Shown here one piece after another: positions 33,002-42,394 of a stretch of DNA of 64,000 nucleotides; the first letter of the stretch is position 1, and every line of letters starts with the position of its first letter. The notes under the pieces are model-generated. The model worked only from the letters and a program-made list of their open reading frames with translations, did no database searches and had not been told where the DNA came from. The DNA is taken from contig CAWAAR010000003.1 in NCBI GenBank assembly GCA_963780135.1, positions 682,001 to 746,000 on the forward strand, written 5' to 3'. The stretch is from Clostridium_AM sp963780135. GTDB lineage: Bacteria; Bacillota; Clostridia; Clostridiales; Clostridiaceae. Both the position numbers and the translations under genes were made by a program.

Positions 33002-33901
33002 ATGTTATTGCTTACTGTAGTATATGATAATGATAAAGAAAGTGTAATAAATGGAATAAACAATATAAAAGAATATTTCAAAAGCAAAAATGTAGTTATA
33101 GGAATTTCAGAAAGTATAGAATTGGATACTCACTTCGTAAAGATATTTTGTGATGAACAGATTAGTGAAAAATTGCATAATATGTTTAATATAAATATAG
33201 CTAATGTATTATATGAAATTGTTATAGATGAATTTTATAAAAAGGACATGGAAATCTTTTTGGGAGACACATATTTTTTCCTTAAGTATGATGAAATAAA
33301 AGAAATAAAGGAAAATAGTATAAAGGTATTAAAAGGAAAAGAGACAATAATTGATGAAAATTCAATTTATTATATGAATAAAAAAAATATTATAATAGAT
33401 AAAATAGTAAAATGCATAATTGAAAATAAAGAAATAAATATAAACGGATTTATAACTTTTAGAATGAAAGAATTAAAGGATGATTTGGAAAAAATAATTG
33501 ATAAGATTGTAGAAAAATACATGGCTGAGAAAGAGTATAATGAATTTATAAAACTTTTAAAGTATTTTGTGGAGATTCAAGATAGTAAAGTGGAAGAAAT
33601 AGATATAATAATAAAAGAGGATGGCAAATATTCAATACAAGACAAAGATGGTAATGATATAGAACAAAAGGTATTTAGTGATTTAAGTGATTTGAAATAT
33701 AAAGAAAATACCAATATGGATGATATGATTATAAGTATGTTAATAACTAATTCACCAGAAAAGATAATAATTCATTGTAGGGATAACTGCAGAAATTTAG
33801 ATTTAATAGATACAATAAAAAAAGTATTTACAAACAGAGTGGAGATGTGTGATAACTGCAAAATATGTGAAAAAATTAAACATAGTTTTAATAAAGTATA
33901 A
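33002..33901 (+). CDS. ytxC: Putative sporulation protein YtxC
   Basis: 299 residues. It is Lys/Glu-rich and soluble, with the YtxC-family pattern FITFRMKELKDDLEKIIDKIV in the middle and a C-terminal CDNCKICEKIK that could bind metal. YtxC lies next to thrS in Bacillus and in many clostridia, as it does here. The biochemical role is unknown. ATG 33002 is chosen because AAGGGAG is 8 nt upstream; the GTG at 32993 overlaps that site. Two T-box units separate it from thrS. Confidence 0.85.
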   Translation: MLLLTVVYDNDKESVINGINNIKEYFKSKNVVIGISESIELDTHFVKIFCDEQISEKLHNMFNINIANVLYEIVIDEFYKKDMEIFLGDTYFFLKYDEIKEIKENSIKVLKGKETIIDENSIYYMNKKNIIIDKIVKCIIENKEININGFITFRMKELKDDLEKIIDKIVEKYMAEKEYNEFIKLLKYFVEIQDSKVEEIDIIIKEDGKYSIQDKDGNDIEQKVFSDLSDLKYKENTNMDDMIISMLITNSPEKIIIHCRDNCRNLDLIDTIKKVFTNRVEMCDNCKICEKIKHSFNKV

Positions 33902-33945
33902 AATAAATAAGAGCTTAAAAAAATTCAATGTTTTAAATTAAAGTG

Positions 33946-33974
33946 TTGACAGGTATAATTTTAAATACTATAAT
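33946..33974 (+). promoter_or_regulatory. Sigma-A promoter P1 of thrS region
   Basis: TTGACA (33946-33951), 17 nt, TATAAT (33969-33974): perfect consensus, directly before T-box 1. Confidence 0.95.
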
Positions 33975-33984
33975 GAAGTAAATA

Positions 33985-34297
33985 AATTAAAAAAAACAGT
34001 GATAAGGAAGAGTAAATGACAAACTACTCTAAGAGAGAGGAACTCACCGGCTGAAAGGTTCTTCGGGTAAGAGTTATTGAAAACCACCTTTGAGTTGTGT
34101 ACTGAAAGTATAGTAAGTACTTCCGTTTCCTGCGTTAAGGGTCTAGAGATAACAGTAGATTATGTATAGTTGAATTTTTTGATTTATACATTTTTAATGG
34201 CATTTACTAATGTGATGTCTGTATAATTTATTTACTGTTAAAATTGGGTGGAACCACGAACGACACTCGTCCCATATTCCGGGATAGGTGTTTTTTT
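33985..34297 (+). promoter_or_regulatory. T-box riboswitch 1 (Thr specifier ACC)
   Basis: The conserved T-box TGGGTGGAACCACG lies at 34245-34258, followed by a terminator (34263-34291) with a T-run. The stem I specifier is ACC (34083-34085) followed by A, which reads tRNA-Thr. Uncharged tRNA-Thr should stabilise the antiterminator and allow read-through. Confidence 0.95.
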
Positions 34298-34386
34298 ATT
34301 GCAAATTAATAAAGATTAATGTTATAAGTAAATCTTTATTATATCATAATTTCAACTTTGATTCAATAAAATTATGAAAAAATCTA

Positions 34387-34415
34387 TTGACAATGGTTAA
34401 CTTAAATAATATAAT
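34387..34415 (+). promoter_or_regulatory. Sigma-A promoter P2 of thrS
   Basis: TTGACA (34387-34392), 17 nt, TATAAT (34410-34415): perfect consensus between the two T-boxes. Confidence 0.93.
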
Positions 34416-34424
34416 ATACAAAAA

Positions 34425-34715
34425 AAGCTTTGATAAGGAAGAGTAAATAACAAACTGTTCTAAGAGAGAAAAACTCATTGGCTGAGATGTTTTTCGGATA
34501 AGAGTTATTGAAAACCACCTTTGAGCTGAATACTGAAATTTTAGTAAGTATTTCCGTTGCCTGCGTTAAAGGTATAGAGATAGCAGTAATATGCAAAATA
34601 ATATTTTAGTTTTTTTGCTGTACAGATTTTAGAAAGTACTACTACATTTACTGTTAAATTGGGTGGAACCGCGAAATAACACTCGTCCCATGTTGTGAGA
34701 TGAGTGTTTTTGTTT
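34425..34715 (+). promoter_or_regulatory. T-box riboswitch 2 (Thr specifier ACC)
   Basis: GGGTGGAACCGCG lies at 34661-34673 and a terminator at about 34677-34709 with T-run. The specifier ACC (34514-34516) sits in the same sequence context as in T-box 1, so the unit is a tandem duplication. Confidence 0.95.
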
Positions 34716-34767
34716 TACAAATAATTAATTAAAAATAAATGAAAAAGAAGATTAGGAGGAAAATATT

Positions 34768-36684
34768 ATGGTAAAGATTAGTTTAAAAGATGGAAGTTTA
34801 ATTGAGGTAGAAAAAGGAACAAAAGTAGTAGAAGTGGCAGCTAAATTAAGTACATCACTAGCAAAGAAAGCTTTAGGGGCTAAAATAGATGGTGAAAAAG
34901 CTGAATTAATGGCAGAAATAAATAATGATTGTAAGCTTGAAATATTAACATTCGATGATGCTGATGGAAAATGGATATTAAGACATACTGGTTCACATAT
35001 ACTTGCACAGGCTGTTAAGAGAATATATCCAGAAGTAAAATTAGCTATAGGACCAGCAATAGACACAGGATTTTATTATGACTTTGATGCAGAATTTTCT
35101 TTCACTCCAGAAATGCTTGAAAAAATTGAAGGTGAAATGAATAAAATAGTTAAAGAAAATTTAAAACTTGAGAGATTTGAACTTCCAAGAGAAGAAGCTT
35201 TAAAGCTTATGAAGGAAAAGAAGGAATGTTATAAAGTTGAATTAATAGAAGATTTACCTGAAGATGCAGTAATATCTTTCTATAAGCAAGGAGATTTTGT
35301 AGATTTATGTGCAGGACCTCATGTACCATCAACAGGAAAACTTAAAGCTATAAAATTGCTTTCAATTGCAGGTGCATATTGGAAAGGCGACGAAAAGAAT
35401 AAGATGCTTCAAAGAATTTATGGAACTGCTTTTGAAAAGAAAGCTGATCTTGATGAATATTTAAATATGCTAGAAGAAGCAAAGAAAAGAGATCATAGAA
35501 AATTAGGTAAAGAATTAGATTTGTTCAGTATGCATGAAGAAGGACCAGGATTCCCATTCTTCCACCCTAAGGGAATGATAGTAAGAAATACTCTTCAAAA
35601 CTTCTGGAGAGAAATGCATGCAGCAGCTGACTATGATGAAATAATGACTCCTGTAATTTTAAATGAAAAATTATGGAGACAATCAGGACATTGGGATCAT
35701 TATAAAGAAAATATGTATTTTACTAAAATAGATAATGAAGACTATGCTATAAAACCAATGAATTGTCCAGGATCTATACTTGTTTATAAAAATGCAATAC
35801 ATTCTTATAGAGAACTTCCTTTAAGATATGCTGAAATGGGCTTAGCTCACAGACATGAAAAATCAGGTGCATTACATGGTCTTATGAGAGTTAGATGCTT
35901 TACACAAGATGATGCACATTTATTCTTAGCAAAAGATAATATTAGAGATGAAATTGTAAATGTTATTAGATTAATAAGCGAATTCTACAAAGTATTTGGA
36001 TTTGAATATTTTATAGAACTTTCAACTAGACCAGAAGATTCTATGGGAAGCGATGAAGATTGGGAAGCAGCTACTAATGGATTAAAAGATGCTTTAGATT
36101 CAATAGGACTTGAGTACAGAATTAATGAAGGAGATGGAGCATTCTATGGTCCTAAAATAGACTTCCACTTAAAAGATTGTATAGGAAGAACTTGGCAGTG
36201 TGGAACTGTTCAACTTGATTTCCAGATGCCAGAAAGATTTGATCTAAATTATATAGGCGCTGATGGAGAAAAGCATAGACCAGTTATGGTTCATAGAGTT
36301 GTATTTGGTTCTATAGAAAGATTTATAGGAATACTAATAGAACACTATGCAGGAGCTTTCCCAGCTTGGCTTGCACCAACACAAGTAAAAATAATGAATA
36401 TTACAGATGATCAAATCGAATATGTAAATAAGGTTGCTAAAGAATTAAAGAAGAATAAAATAAGAGTAGAAGTTGATTTGAGAAACGAAAAAATTGGATA
36501 TAAAATAAGAGAAGCTCAACTTCAAAAAGTTCCTTATATGCTTGTATTAGGTGACAAAGAAATGAAAGAAAATTCATTAGCTGTAAGAAGTAGAAAGCTT
36601 GGAGATATTGGAGCTATGAATTTAGATAAATTTATAGAAAAAATTAAAGAAGAAATTGATAAAAAAGAAAGTTCTGTAGACTAA
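34768..36684 (+). CDS. thrS: Threonine-tRNA ligase
   Basis: 638 residues with the full ThrRS order: TGS domain (1-60), editing-type N2 domain (about 65-220, HTGSHILAQAVKRIYP), class II catalytic core with the zinc Cys in MNCPGS, motif 2 near GLAHRHEKSGALHGLMRVR and motif 3 near VHRVVFGSIERFIGILIEH, then the anticodon-binding domain. It charges tRNA-Thr in the cytosol. AGGAGG precedes the ATG. Expression is controlled by two serial promoter/T-box units. Confidence 0.98.
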   Translation: MVKISLKDGSLIEVEKGTKVVEVAAKLSTSLAKKALGAKIDGEKAELMAEINNDCKLEILTFDDADGKWILRHTGSHILAQAVKRIYPEVKLAIGPAIDTGFYYDFDAEFSFTPEMLEKIEGEMNKIVKENLKLERFELPREEALKLMKEKKECYKVELIEDLPEDAVISFYKQGDFVDLCAGPHVPSTGKLKAIKLLSIAGAYWKGDEKNKMLQRIYGTAFEKKADLDEYLNMLEEAKKRDHRKLGKELDLFSMHEEGPGFPFFHPKGMIVRNTLQNFWREMHAAADYDEIMTPVILNEKLWRQSGHWDHYKENMYFTKIDNEDYAIKPMNCPGSILVYKNAIHSYRELPLRYAEMGLAHRHEKSGALHGLMRVRCFTQDDAHLFLAKDNIRDEIVNVIRLISEFYKVFGFEYFIELSTRPEDSMGSDEDWEAATNGLKDALDSIGLEYRINEGDGAFYGPKIDFHLKDCIGRTWQCGTVQLDFQMPERFDLNYIGADGEKHRPVMVHRVVFGSIERFIGILIEHYAGAFPAWLAPTQVKIMNITDDQIEYVNKVAKELKKNKIRVEVDLRNEKIGYKIREAQLQKVPYMLVLGDKEMKENSLAVRSRKLGDIGAMNLDKFIEKIKEEIDKKESSVD

Positions 36685-36705
36685 TATAGAAGAAAAATAA
36701 AAGTA

Positions 36706-36734
36706 TTGACAAGTTTATAATAGAATAGTATAAT
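36706..36734 (+). promoter_or_regulatory. Sigma-A promoter of infC operon
   Basis: TTGACA (36706-36711), 17 nt, TATAAT (36729-36734), 22 nt after thrS. Confidence 0.93.
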
Positions 36735-36890
36735 GATTTTGTTAAGAAGAAACAGCCGTTTCTCACCTTACAGCAATGCTAGTGAGGTTACTACAATTTT
36801 TAACTAGGATTGTATTTTAAGGACGGCATAAGCCGTCCTTTTTTATATGATATAAAGCATAAGGATAAAAACACCTGGGAGGTGAAAACT
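36735..36890 (+). promoter_or_regulatory. L20-type attenuator leader of infC-rpmI-rplT
   Basis: The terminator arms AAGGACGGC (36819-36827) and GCCGTCCTT (36832-36840) are followed by TTTT. GCCGT at 36755-36759 can instead pair with ACGGC 36823-36827, giving an antiterminator, and CTCAC/GTGAG (36762-36766 and 36782-36786) forms a hairpin between. The layout and position match the L20 autoregulatory leader of low-GC Gram-positives; ligand binding is inferred. Confidence 0.85.
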
Positions 36891-37403
36891 ATTAATAAAG
36901 ATTTTCTTATGAATGAGGAAATAAAAAACAAAGAGTTAAGAGTTATTGGATATGATGGCTCTCAGCTTGGAATTATATCATTAGAAGATGCGCTTAGAAT
37001 GGCTGAGGAGAAGGAAGTAGACTTGGTCATGATATCTCCTAATGCTAATCCACCAGTTTGTAAAGTAATGGATTTCGGAAAATACATTTATGAGCAAGCT
37101 AAAAAGGATAAAGACGCTAAGAAAAAACAAAAAGTTGTAAGTCTTAAAGAAGTTAGGCTTAGCCCAACTATAGAAGAACATGATATTTCTATCAAAGCAA
37201 ATAATGGACGAAAGTTCTTACTTGCAGGTGACAAAGTAAAAGTCACTGTTAGATTTAGAGGTAGAGAAGCAGATTATTCATCTACAGGTAGAAAAATATT
37301 AAATGCTTTTTTTTCTAGACTTGAAGATGTTTGTGTAGTAGAAAAACATGCTAAGCTAGAAGGAAGAAACATGATAATGATTTTAGCACCTAAGAAAGCA
37401 TAA
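36891..37403 (+). CDS. infC: Translation initiation factor IF-3 (AUU start)
   Basis: 170 residues. The start is ATT at 36891, with GGGAGGTG 6 nt upstream, giving the N-terminus xNKDFLMNEEIKNKELRVIG that matches Firmicute IF-3 proteins. The ATG at 36909 has no ribosome site, and a longer reading to 36810 would run through the attenuator. AUU starts on infC allow IF-3 to repress its own translation by discriminating against it. Both IF-3 domains are present (VDLVMISPNANPPVCKVMD; VKVTVRFRGREADY). First gene of infC-rpmI-rplT. Confidence 0.95.
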   Translation: MNKDFLMNEEIKNKELRVIGYDGSQLGIISLEDALRMAEEKEVDLVMISPNANPPVCKVMDFGKYIYEQAKKDKDAKKKQKVVSLKEVRLSPTIEEHDISIKANNGRKFLLAGDKVKVTVRFRGREADYSSTGRKILNAFFSRLEDVCVVEKHAKLEGRNMIMILAPKKA

Positions 37404-37422
37404 TTGAGAGGAGGAATTTATT

Positions 37423-37620
37423 ATGCCAAAAATGAAAACTAAAAGAAGTGCGGCAAAAAGATTTAAAGTTACAGGAACAGGTAAACTTAAAAGAGCAAAA
37501 GCTTTCAAGAGCCATATATTAACAAAGAAAAGCGCAAAAACTAAAAGAAACCTTAGAAAAGCAGGTTACGTTTCAGTAACTCAAGAAAAAACAATGAAAC
37601 AATTAATGCCTTACGTATAA
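37423..37620 (+). CDS. rpmI: 50S ribosomal protein L35
   Basis: 65 residues, very basic, starting PKMKTKRSAAKRFKVTGTG, the L35 signature. GAGGAGG precedes the ATG. It lies 19 nt after infC. Confidence 0.98.
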   Translation: MPKMKTKRSAAKRFKVTGTGKLKRAKAFKSHILTKKSAKTKRNLRKAGYVSVTQEKTMKQLMPYV

Positions 37621-37647
37621 TAGATGGTTCGAAGGAGGATTTTTTAA

Positions 37648-38007
37648 ATGGCAAGAGTAAAAAGAGCTGTAAACGCTCGTAAATATCACAAGAAAATATT
37701 AAAACTTGCAAAAGGTTATTATGGTGGTAAAAGCAAGTTATTTAAGACTGCTAATGAGTCAGTTATAAGAGCATTAAGAAATGCTTATGTAGGAAGAAAG
37801 TTAAAAAAGAGAGACTTTAGAAAGCTTTGGATAGCAAGAATAAATGCTGCTTCAAGAATAAGTGGTCTTTCATATTCAAAATTCATGAATGGAATGAAAA
37901 CTGCAGGCATTAACATAAATAGAAAAATGCTTTCAGAGATAGCTATAAACGATCCAAAAGCGTTCGCTGAATTAGTTGAAATAGCTAAGAAACAATTAAA
38001 CGCTTAA
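37648..38007 (+). CDS. rplT: 50S ribosomal protein L20
   Basis: 119 residues, starting ARVKRAVNARKYHKKILKLA and containing YVGRKLKKRDFRKLWIARIN, the L20 pattern. It binds 23S rRNA early in 50S assembly and is the expected repressor of the infC leader. GAAGGAGG precedes the ATG. Last gene of the operon, before a strong terminator. Confidence 0.98.
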   Translation: MARVKRAVNARKYHKKILKLAKGYYGGKSKLFKTANESVIRALRNAYVGRKLKKRDFRKLWIARINAASRISGLSYSKFMNGMKTAGININRKMLSEIAINDPKAFAELVEIAKKQLNA

Positions 38008-38021
38008 TTTAATAGTTACAT

Positions 38022-38050
38022 AAAAATACAGCTATAAATGCTGTATTTTT
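38022..38050 (+). terminator. Terminator after rplT
   Basis: A perfect 11-bp stem (38022-38032 with 38040-38050), a 7-nt loop and a long T-run. Confidence 0.92.
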
Positions 38051-38111
38051 TTTAAGTTTTTTTAAAATAAGATATTATTTAGAAAAGTTTAAGAGAAAGG
38101 TATAGAATGCT

Positions 38112-39458
38112 ATGAAGATTAAAATTAATAAAAAAATGTCAGTGACTCAAGTACAAGTATTAGTACTTGGATTTATTGTGCTTATTATGGTTGGTGCAAT
38201 CCTGCTTTCAATGCCTATAGCATCCAATGATGGCAAATCTACTAACTTTATGGATTGTCTATTTGTATCAACATCAGCAACTTGTGTAACTGGGTTAGTA
38301 ACAGTAGATACAGGAACTCATTGGAGCTATATTGGAAAAACTATAATTTTAATTCTTATAGAAGTAGGCGGATTAGGATTTATGTCCATATCTACTTTAA
38401 TAGCTTTGTTAGTTGGTAGAAAAATAACCCTTCAAGAAAGAATTGTGATTCAAGAATCCTTAAATTTTTTTAAATTACAAGGCATTGTAAAGCTATCTAA
38501 ATATATATTATTATTCACTTTTTCAATTCAGGCATTAGGTGCAATGTTATTATCAACGCAGTTTATTCCACAGTTTGGTATAGGTAAAGGTATATATTAT
38601 AGTGTTTTTCACTCCATATCTGCATTTTGCAATGCTGGAATAGATTTGATGGGAAATTATGAAAGTTTAACTTCCTATTATGATAATACTGTAGTAATAA
38701 CAACTATATCAGCTCTCATAACTATAGGAGGATTAGGATTTTATGTATGGAGAGAAATTTATGAATATAAACATACAAAAAAGTTATCTACTCATTCTAA
38801 GGTAGTTATACATACTACAATATTATTAATAGTAGTTGGAAGTATACTTATGTACTTTTTTGAAGTTAAAAATGTACATACAATAGGAAACATGAGTATA
38901 AAGGGAAAAATTTTATCTTCAATGTTTGCAGCAGTAACACCAAGAACAGCAGGATTTAATTCCATATCTACTGATGATATGACTAGAGCAGGTAAGTTTT
39001 TGACTATGATTCTTATGCTCATAGGAGGTTCTCCAGGATCAACAGCAGGTGGCTTAAAAACTACAACCATAGCTATTCTAATAATGACAATTGTATCTGT
39101 TATAAGAGGAAGAAGTGATACTGAAATATATAAAAAAAGAATAAATAAAGCTACTGTTTACAGAGCTTTTGCGGTGTTAGGAATTGCAATATGCTTATTA
39201 GTAACAGTAACTATGATTTTATGTATGACAGAAGTGGGAGATTCTTTGGAAGCCATATTATATGAAGCTATTTCAGCTTTTGGAACAGTTGGATTAACAT
39301 TAGGAATAACTCCAAGTTTGAGTGAAATAGGAAAATTAGTAATAATTATTACTATGTATTGTGGAAGATTAGGACTTCTAACTATTGCGGTAGCTTTAGC
39401 TAAAAAAGATATAGCTAATACAATAAAATATCCTGAAGACAAAATATTAATAGGGTAG
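38112..39458 (+). CDS. ktrB: Potassium uptake channel subunit KtrB (TrkH family)
   Basis: 448 residues with four M1-P-M2 repeats. The four pore loops are readable: TSATCVTGLVTVD, SAFCNAGIDLMG, TPRTAGFNSIS and SAFGTVGLTLG, each with the filter glycine. It forms a Na-dependent K+ uptake channel gated by the KtrA ring encoded 10 nt downstream. GAGAAAGG lies upstream of the ATG. Confidence 0.94.
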   Translation: MKIKINKKMSVTQVQVLVLGFIVLIMVGAILLSMPIASNDGKSTNFMDCLFVSTSATCVTGLVTVDTGTHWSYIGKTIILILIEVGGLGFMSISTLIALLVGRKITLQERIVIQESLNFFKLQGIVKLSKYILLFTFSIQALGAMLLSTQFIPQFGIGKGIYYSVFHSISAFCNAGIDLMGNYESLTSYYDNTVVITTISALITIGGLGFYVWREIYEYKHTKKLSTHSKVVIHTTILLIVVGSILMYFFEVKNVHTIGNMSIKGKILSSMFAAVTPRTAGFNSISTDDMTRAGKFLTMILMLIGGSPGSTAGGLKTTTIAILIMTIVSVIRGRSDTEIYKKRINKATVYRAFAVLGIAICLLVTVTMILCMTEVGDSLEAILYEAISAFGTVGLTLGITPSLSEIGKLVIIITMYCGRLGLLTIAVALAKKDIANTIKYPEDKILIG

Positions 39459-39468
39459 GTGTAATAAA

Positions 39469-40125
39469 ATGAGCAAAAAACAATTTGTAGTTATAGGGTT
39501 AGGTAGATTTGGAAGCTCTGTAGCTAAGACTCTTTATGAACTTGGTAATGATGTTTTAGCTGTAGATGTAAATGAAAAGAGTGTGCAAGATATATCAGAA
39601 TATGTAACTCATGCTGCTCAAGTAAATATAACTAGCGAGGAAGATTTAAAAGCTTTAGGTATATCAAATTTTGATGTAGCAGTAATAGGCATAGGAGTAA
39701 ATGTACAGGATAGTGTTATGACTACACTTTTAGTAAAAGAATGTGGAGTAAAGTATGTTATAGCTAAGGCAGATACAGAACTACATGCAAAAATATTATA
39801 TAAAATAGGCGCAGATAAAGTAGTGTTTCCAGAAGGTGACACAGGAATTAAAGTAGCCTATGATTTATCAGGAAGCAACATATTAGACTATATACAATTG
39901 TCATCAGATTATAGTATAGTAGAAATTGCTGCACTTAAATATTGGCACAATAAAACTTTAGGTGAATTAGATGTAAGATCAAAATATGGAATAAACATAA
40001 TAGCAATAAAAAGAAAAGATGATATAGAAGTATCACCAAGTGCTGATTTTATAATAGAAAGTGGGGATGTAATTGTAGCATTAGGAAACGAAGAAAAAAT
40101 AAAAAAAATAAAAGGAAATTTATAA
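39469..40125 (+). CDS. ktrA: Potassium channel gating subunit KtrA
   Basis: 218 residues. The RCK/TrkA-N nucleotide-binding domain (VVIGLGRFGSSVAKTL, residues 6-21; acidic end DVNEKS) and the TrkA-C domain (about 135-218) are both present. It forms the cytosolic octameric ring that gates KtrB in response to ATP/ADP or c-di-AMP in relatives. It is 10 nt after ktrB. Confidence 0.94.
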   Translation: MSKKQFVVIGLGRFGSSVAKTLYELGNDVLAVDVNEKSVQDISEYVTHAAQVNITSEEDLKALGISNFDVAVIGIGVNVQDSVMTTLLVKECGVKYVIAKADTELHAKILYKIGADKVVFPEGDTGIKVAYDLSGSNILDYIQLSSDYSIVEIAALKYWHNKTLGELDVRSKYGINIIAIKRKDDIEVSPSADFIIESGDVIVALGNEEKIKKIKGNL

Positions 40126-40145
40126 TTTTGTAAAGGTGAAGTGAT

Positions 40146-40928
40146 ATGGATATAATTCAAAGTAAAAATAATTCATTGATAAATGAAACAAGAAAATTAA
40201 AAGAAAAAAAGTATAGAGTGAAAAATAATCAATTTTTAATTGAAGGATTTAGATTTGTTTTGGAAGCTTTAAAGTCAGATTTTCAAGTGCCTATGATATT
40301 TGTAAGTGAGAAAAGCAAAGATAGATGGGAAAGTTTTGCTATTAATGATGAACTTCAGAAAGATACGAAAATTTATTGGGTTACAGAACAAATATTAAAG
40401 CTTTTAAGTGATACAGAAAACCCACAGGGAATAGTTGCAATAGTGGATAATAGAGAACTAGATGTGGAAAACAAAGAAGGTTTTTATATTCTTGTGGATA
40501 AGATACAAGATCCAGGAAATATGGGAACTATTATAAGAACTGCCCATGCATCTAAAGCTCTTGGAATAATAATTACCAAAGGAACTGTAGATATATACAA
40601 TGAAAAAACTTTAAGATCAACTATGGGGTCTGTATTTCATGTGCCTATAATACAAGATAATGATTTAGACAAAATAAACTTTTTAAAAGAAAAAGGATTT
40701 AAATTAGTAGTTAGCTCATTGGACACTGATAAAAATTTTTATGATGTAAATTTAAAAGATAAAGTAATAATAGCTGTTGGCAATGAAGGTAATGGTATAA
40801 GTGATGAAATATATAATATAGCAGATATTAAAGCGAAGATACCAATGCCAGGAGGAGCTGAATCTCTTAATGTATCTGTAGCGGCAGGAATTATGATGTT
40901 TGAAATTATACGCCAAAATTTTGTTTAG
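40146..40928 (+). CDS. SpoU/TrmH-family RNA 2'-O-methyltransferase
   Basis: 260 residues. An N-terminal substrate-binding L30e-like domain (1-95) precedes the SPOUT knot, with motif 1 DKIQDPGNMGTIIRTA, motif 2 AVGNEGNGIS and motif 3 IPMPGGAESLNVSVA. It probably methylates rRNA (RlmB-like) or tRNA; the target is unknown. GGTGAAGTG lies before the ATG. It is 20 nt after ktrA and commonly precedes pheS in clostridia. Confidence 0.92.
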   Translation: MDIIQSKNNSLINETRKLKEKKYRVKNNQFLIEGFRFVLEALKSDFQVPMIFVSEKSKDRWESFAINDELQKDTKIYWVTEQILKLLSDTENPQGIVAIVDNRELDVENKEGFYILVDKIQDPGNMGTIIRTAHASKALGIIITKGTVDIYNEKTLRSTMGSVFHVPIIQDNDLDKINFLKEKGFKLVVSSLDTDKNFYDVNLKDKVIIAVGNEGNGISDEIYNIADIKAKIPMPGGAESLNVSVAAGIMMFEIIRQNFV

Positions 40929-40948
40929 ATAAAAATATAAAATTTGTA

Positions 40949-40977
40949 TTGACAATGGAAAGCTATATATGTAAAAT
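40949..40977 (+). promoter_or_regulatory. Sigma-A promoter of pheST
   Basis: TTGACA (40949-40954), 17 nt, TAAAAT (40972-40977). Confidence 0.85.
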
Positions 40978-40989
40978 AATAAAATAAGT

Positions 40990-41241
40990 TAAAACATATT
41001 AAGCTGTGAGGAAGAGAGTAAATATATAGTTTTTTTAGAGATGGAAGGTCAAAGGCTGAAAGCCTTCTTAAAAGTCTATATGTCGAAGTTCACTTCTGAG
41101 TTCTAATTGTGAAATTTATAGTAGTGATTAGCGGTTAAAACCGATATATTTACAAAGTGGGTATTGTTTTTTTAAAAATAGTACCAATTTGGGTGGTAAC
41201 GCGGATATAGTCCGTCCCTTTTTTTAAGGGACGGATTTTTT
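40990..41241 (+). promoter_or_regulatory. T-box riboswitch (Phe specifier TTC) of pheST
   Basis: The T-box GGGTGGTAACGCGG lies at 41191-41204. The terminator has TCCGTCCCTT and AAGGGACGGA arms (41211-41220 and 41226-41235) plus a T-run. The specifier TTC (41089-41091) followed by A reads tRNA-Phe. Confidence 0.95.
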
Positions 41242-41328
41242 GTGTACATAAAGTGACTCTTAGATCAATTTTAAAGCTTTACTTATGTGATAACATCAAT
41301 TTAGAACAAAATATGAAAGGAGAAAAAA

Positions 41329-42348
41329 ATGAAAGAAAAATTAGAACTTATAAAAAATAATGCATTAGAAGAGATAAAAAACAATTCAAATGGCTCTGAG
41401 CTTGAAAGCATAAGGGTAAAATATCTTGGAAAAAAAGGTGAGTTAACACAAATACTTAGAGGAATGGGAGCTCTTTCAGCAGAAGAAAGACCTGTAGTTG
41501 GAAAAGTAGCAAATGAAGTAAGAGCGGTATTAGAAACTGCTATAGAAGAAGGAATTAGTTCTATTAAAAACAGAGAAAAAAATGAAAGACTAAAAAGTGA
41601 AGTAATAGATATATCTATGCCTGGAATAAAGCAAACTATAGGTAAAAGAAATCCATTAGAGCAAACTTTAAATCAAATGAAAGAAGTATTTGCATCTATG
41701 GGATTTAGTATAGAAGAAGGCCCTGAAGTGGAATTAGATTACTATAACTTTGAAGCATTAAATATACCTAAAAATCATCCAGCAAGGGGAGAACAAGATA
41801 CATTTTATATAAATGACAATATAGTTTTAAGAACTCAAACATCACCTATTCAAATTAGAACTATGGAAAAACAAAAGCCGCCAATAAAAATGATAGCACC
41901 AGGAAAGGCTTATCGTTCAGATGCAGTAGATGCTACACATTCACCAATATTCTATCAAATGGAGGGGTTAGTTGTAGACAAGGGAATAACTTTTGCAGAT
42001 TTAAAAGGTACTCTTGAATTGTTTGCAAAGAAAATGTTTGGAGATAAAATTAAAACTAAATTCAGACCACATCATTTCCCATTCACGGAACCATCAGCAG
42101 AAATGGATGCTACATGCTTTGTGTGTGGTGGAGAAGGATGCAGAGTATGTAAAGGTGAAGGATGGATTGAGATTTTAGGTTGTGGAATGGTTCATCCTGA
42201 TGTACTAAGAAATGGTGGAATTGATCCAGAAGTTTACAGTGGTTTTGCTTTTGGAATGGGTGTAGATAGAATGGTTATGCTTAAGTATGGTCTTGATGAT
42301 ATAAGACAACTTTATGAAAGTGATATGAGATTCTTAAATCAGTTTTAA
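41329..42348 (+). CDS. pheS: Phenylalanine-tRNA ligase alpha subunit
   Basis: 339 residues. An N-terminal coiled coil (1-85) precedes the class II core: motif 2 region TSPIQIRTMEKQKPPIKM, the Cys-rich insert CFVCGGEGCRVCKGEGW, and motif 3 GFAFGMGVDRMVMLKYG. It makes Phe-tRNA with PheT. AAAGGAG precedes the ATG. It is controlled by the Phe T-box just upstream. Confidence 0.98.
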   Translation: MKEKLELIKNNALEEIKNNSNGSELESIRVKYLGKKGELTQILRGMGALSAEERPVVGKVANEVRAVLETAIEEGISSIKNREKNERLKSEVIDISMPGIKQTIGKRNPLEQTLNQMKEVFASMGFSIEEGPEVELDYYNFEALNIPKNHPARGEQDTFYINDNIVLRTQTSPIQIRTMEKQKPPIKMIAPGKAYRSDAVDATHSPIFYQMEGLVVDKGITFADLKGTLELFAKKMFGDKIKTKFRPHHFPFTEPSAEMDATCFVCGGEGCRVCKGEGWIEILGCGMVHPDVLRNGGIDPEVYSGFAFGMGVDRMVMLKYGLDDIRQLYESDMRFLNQF

Positions 42349-42394
42349 AACTATAAGGTTTTAATTTATTAAGTTAAAAAAGGAGAGAGTATAA

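Noticed and set aside
36810..36890. Longer infC reading starting at 36810
   Set aside because: It would translate through the attenuator hairpin; the conserved IF-3 N-terminus and ribosome site start at ATT 36891.
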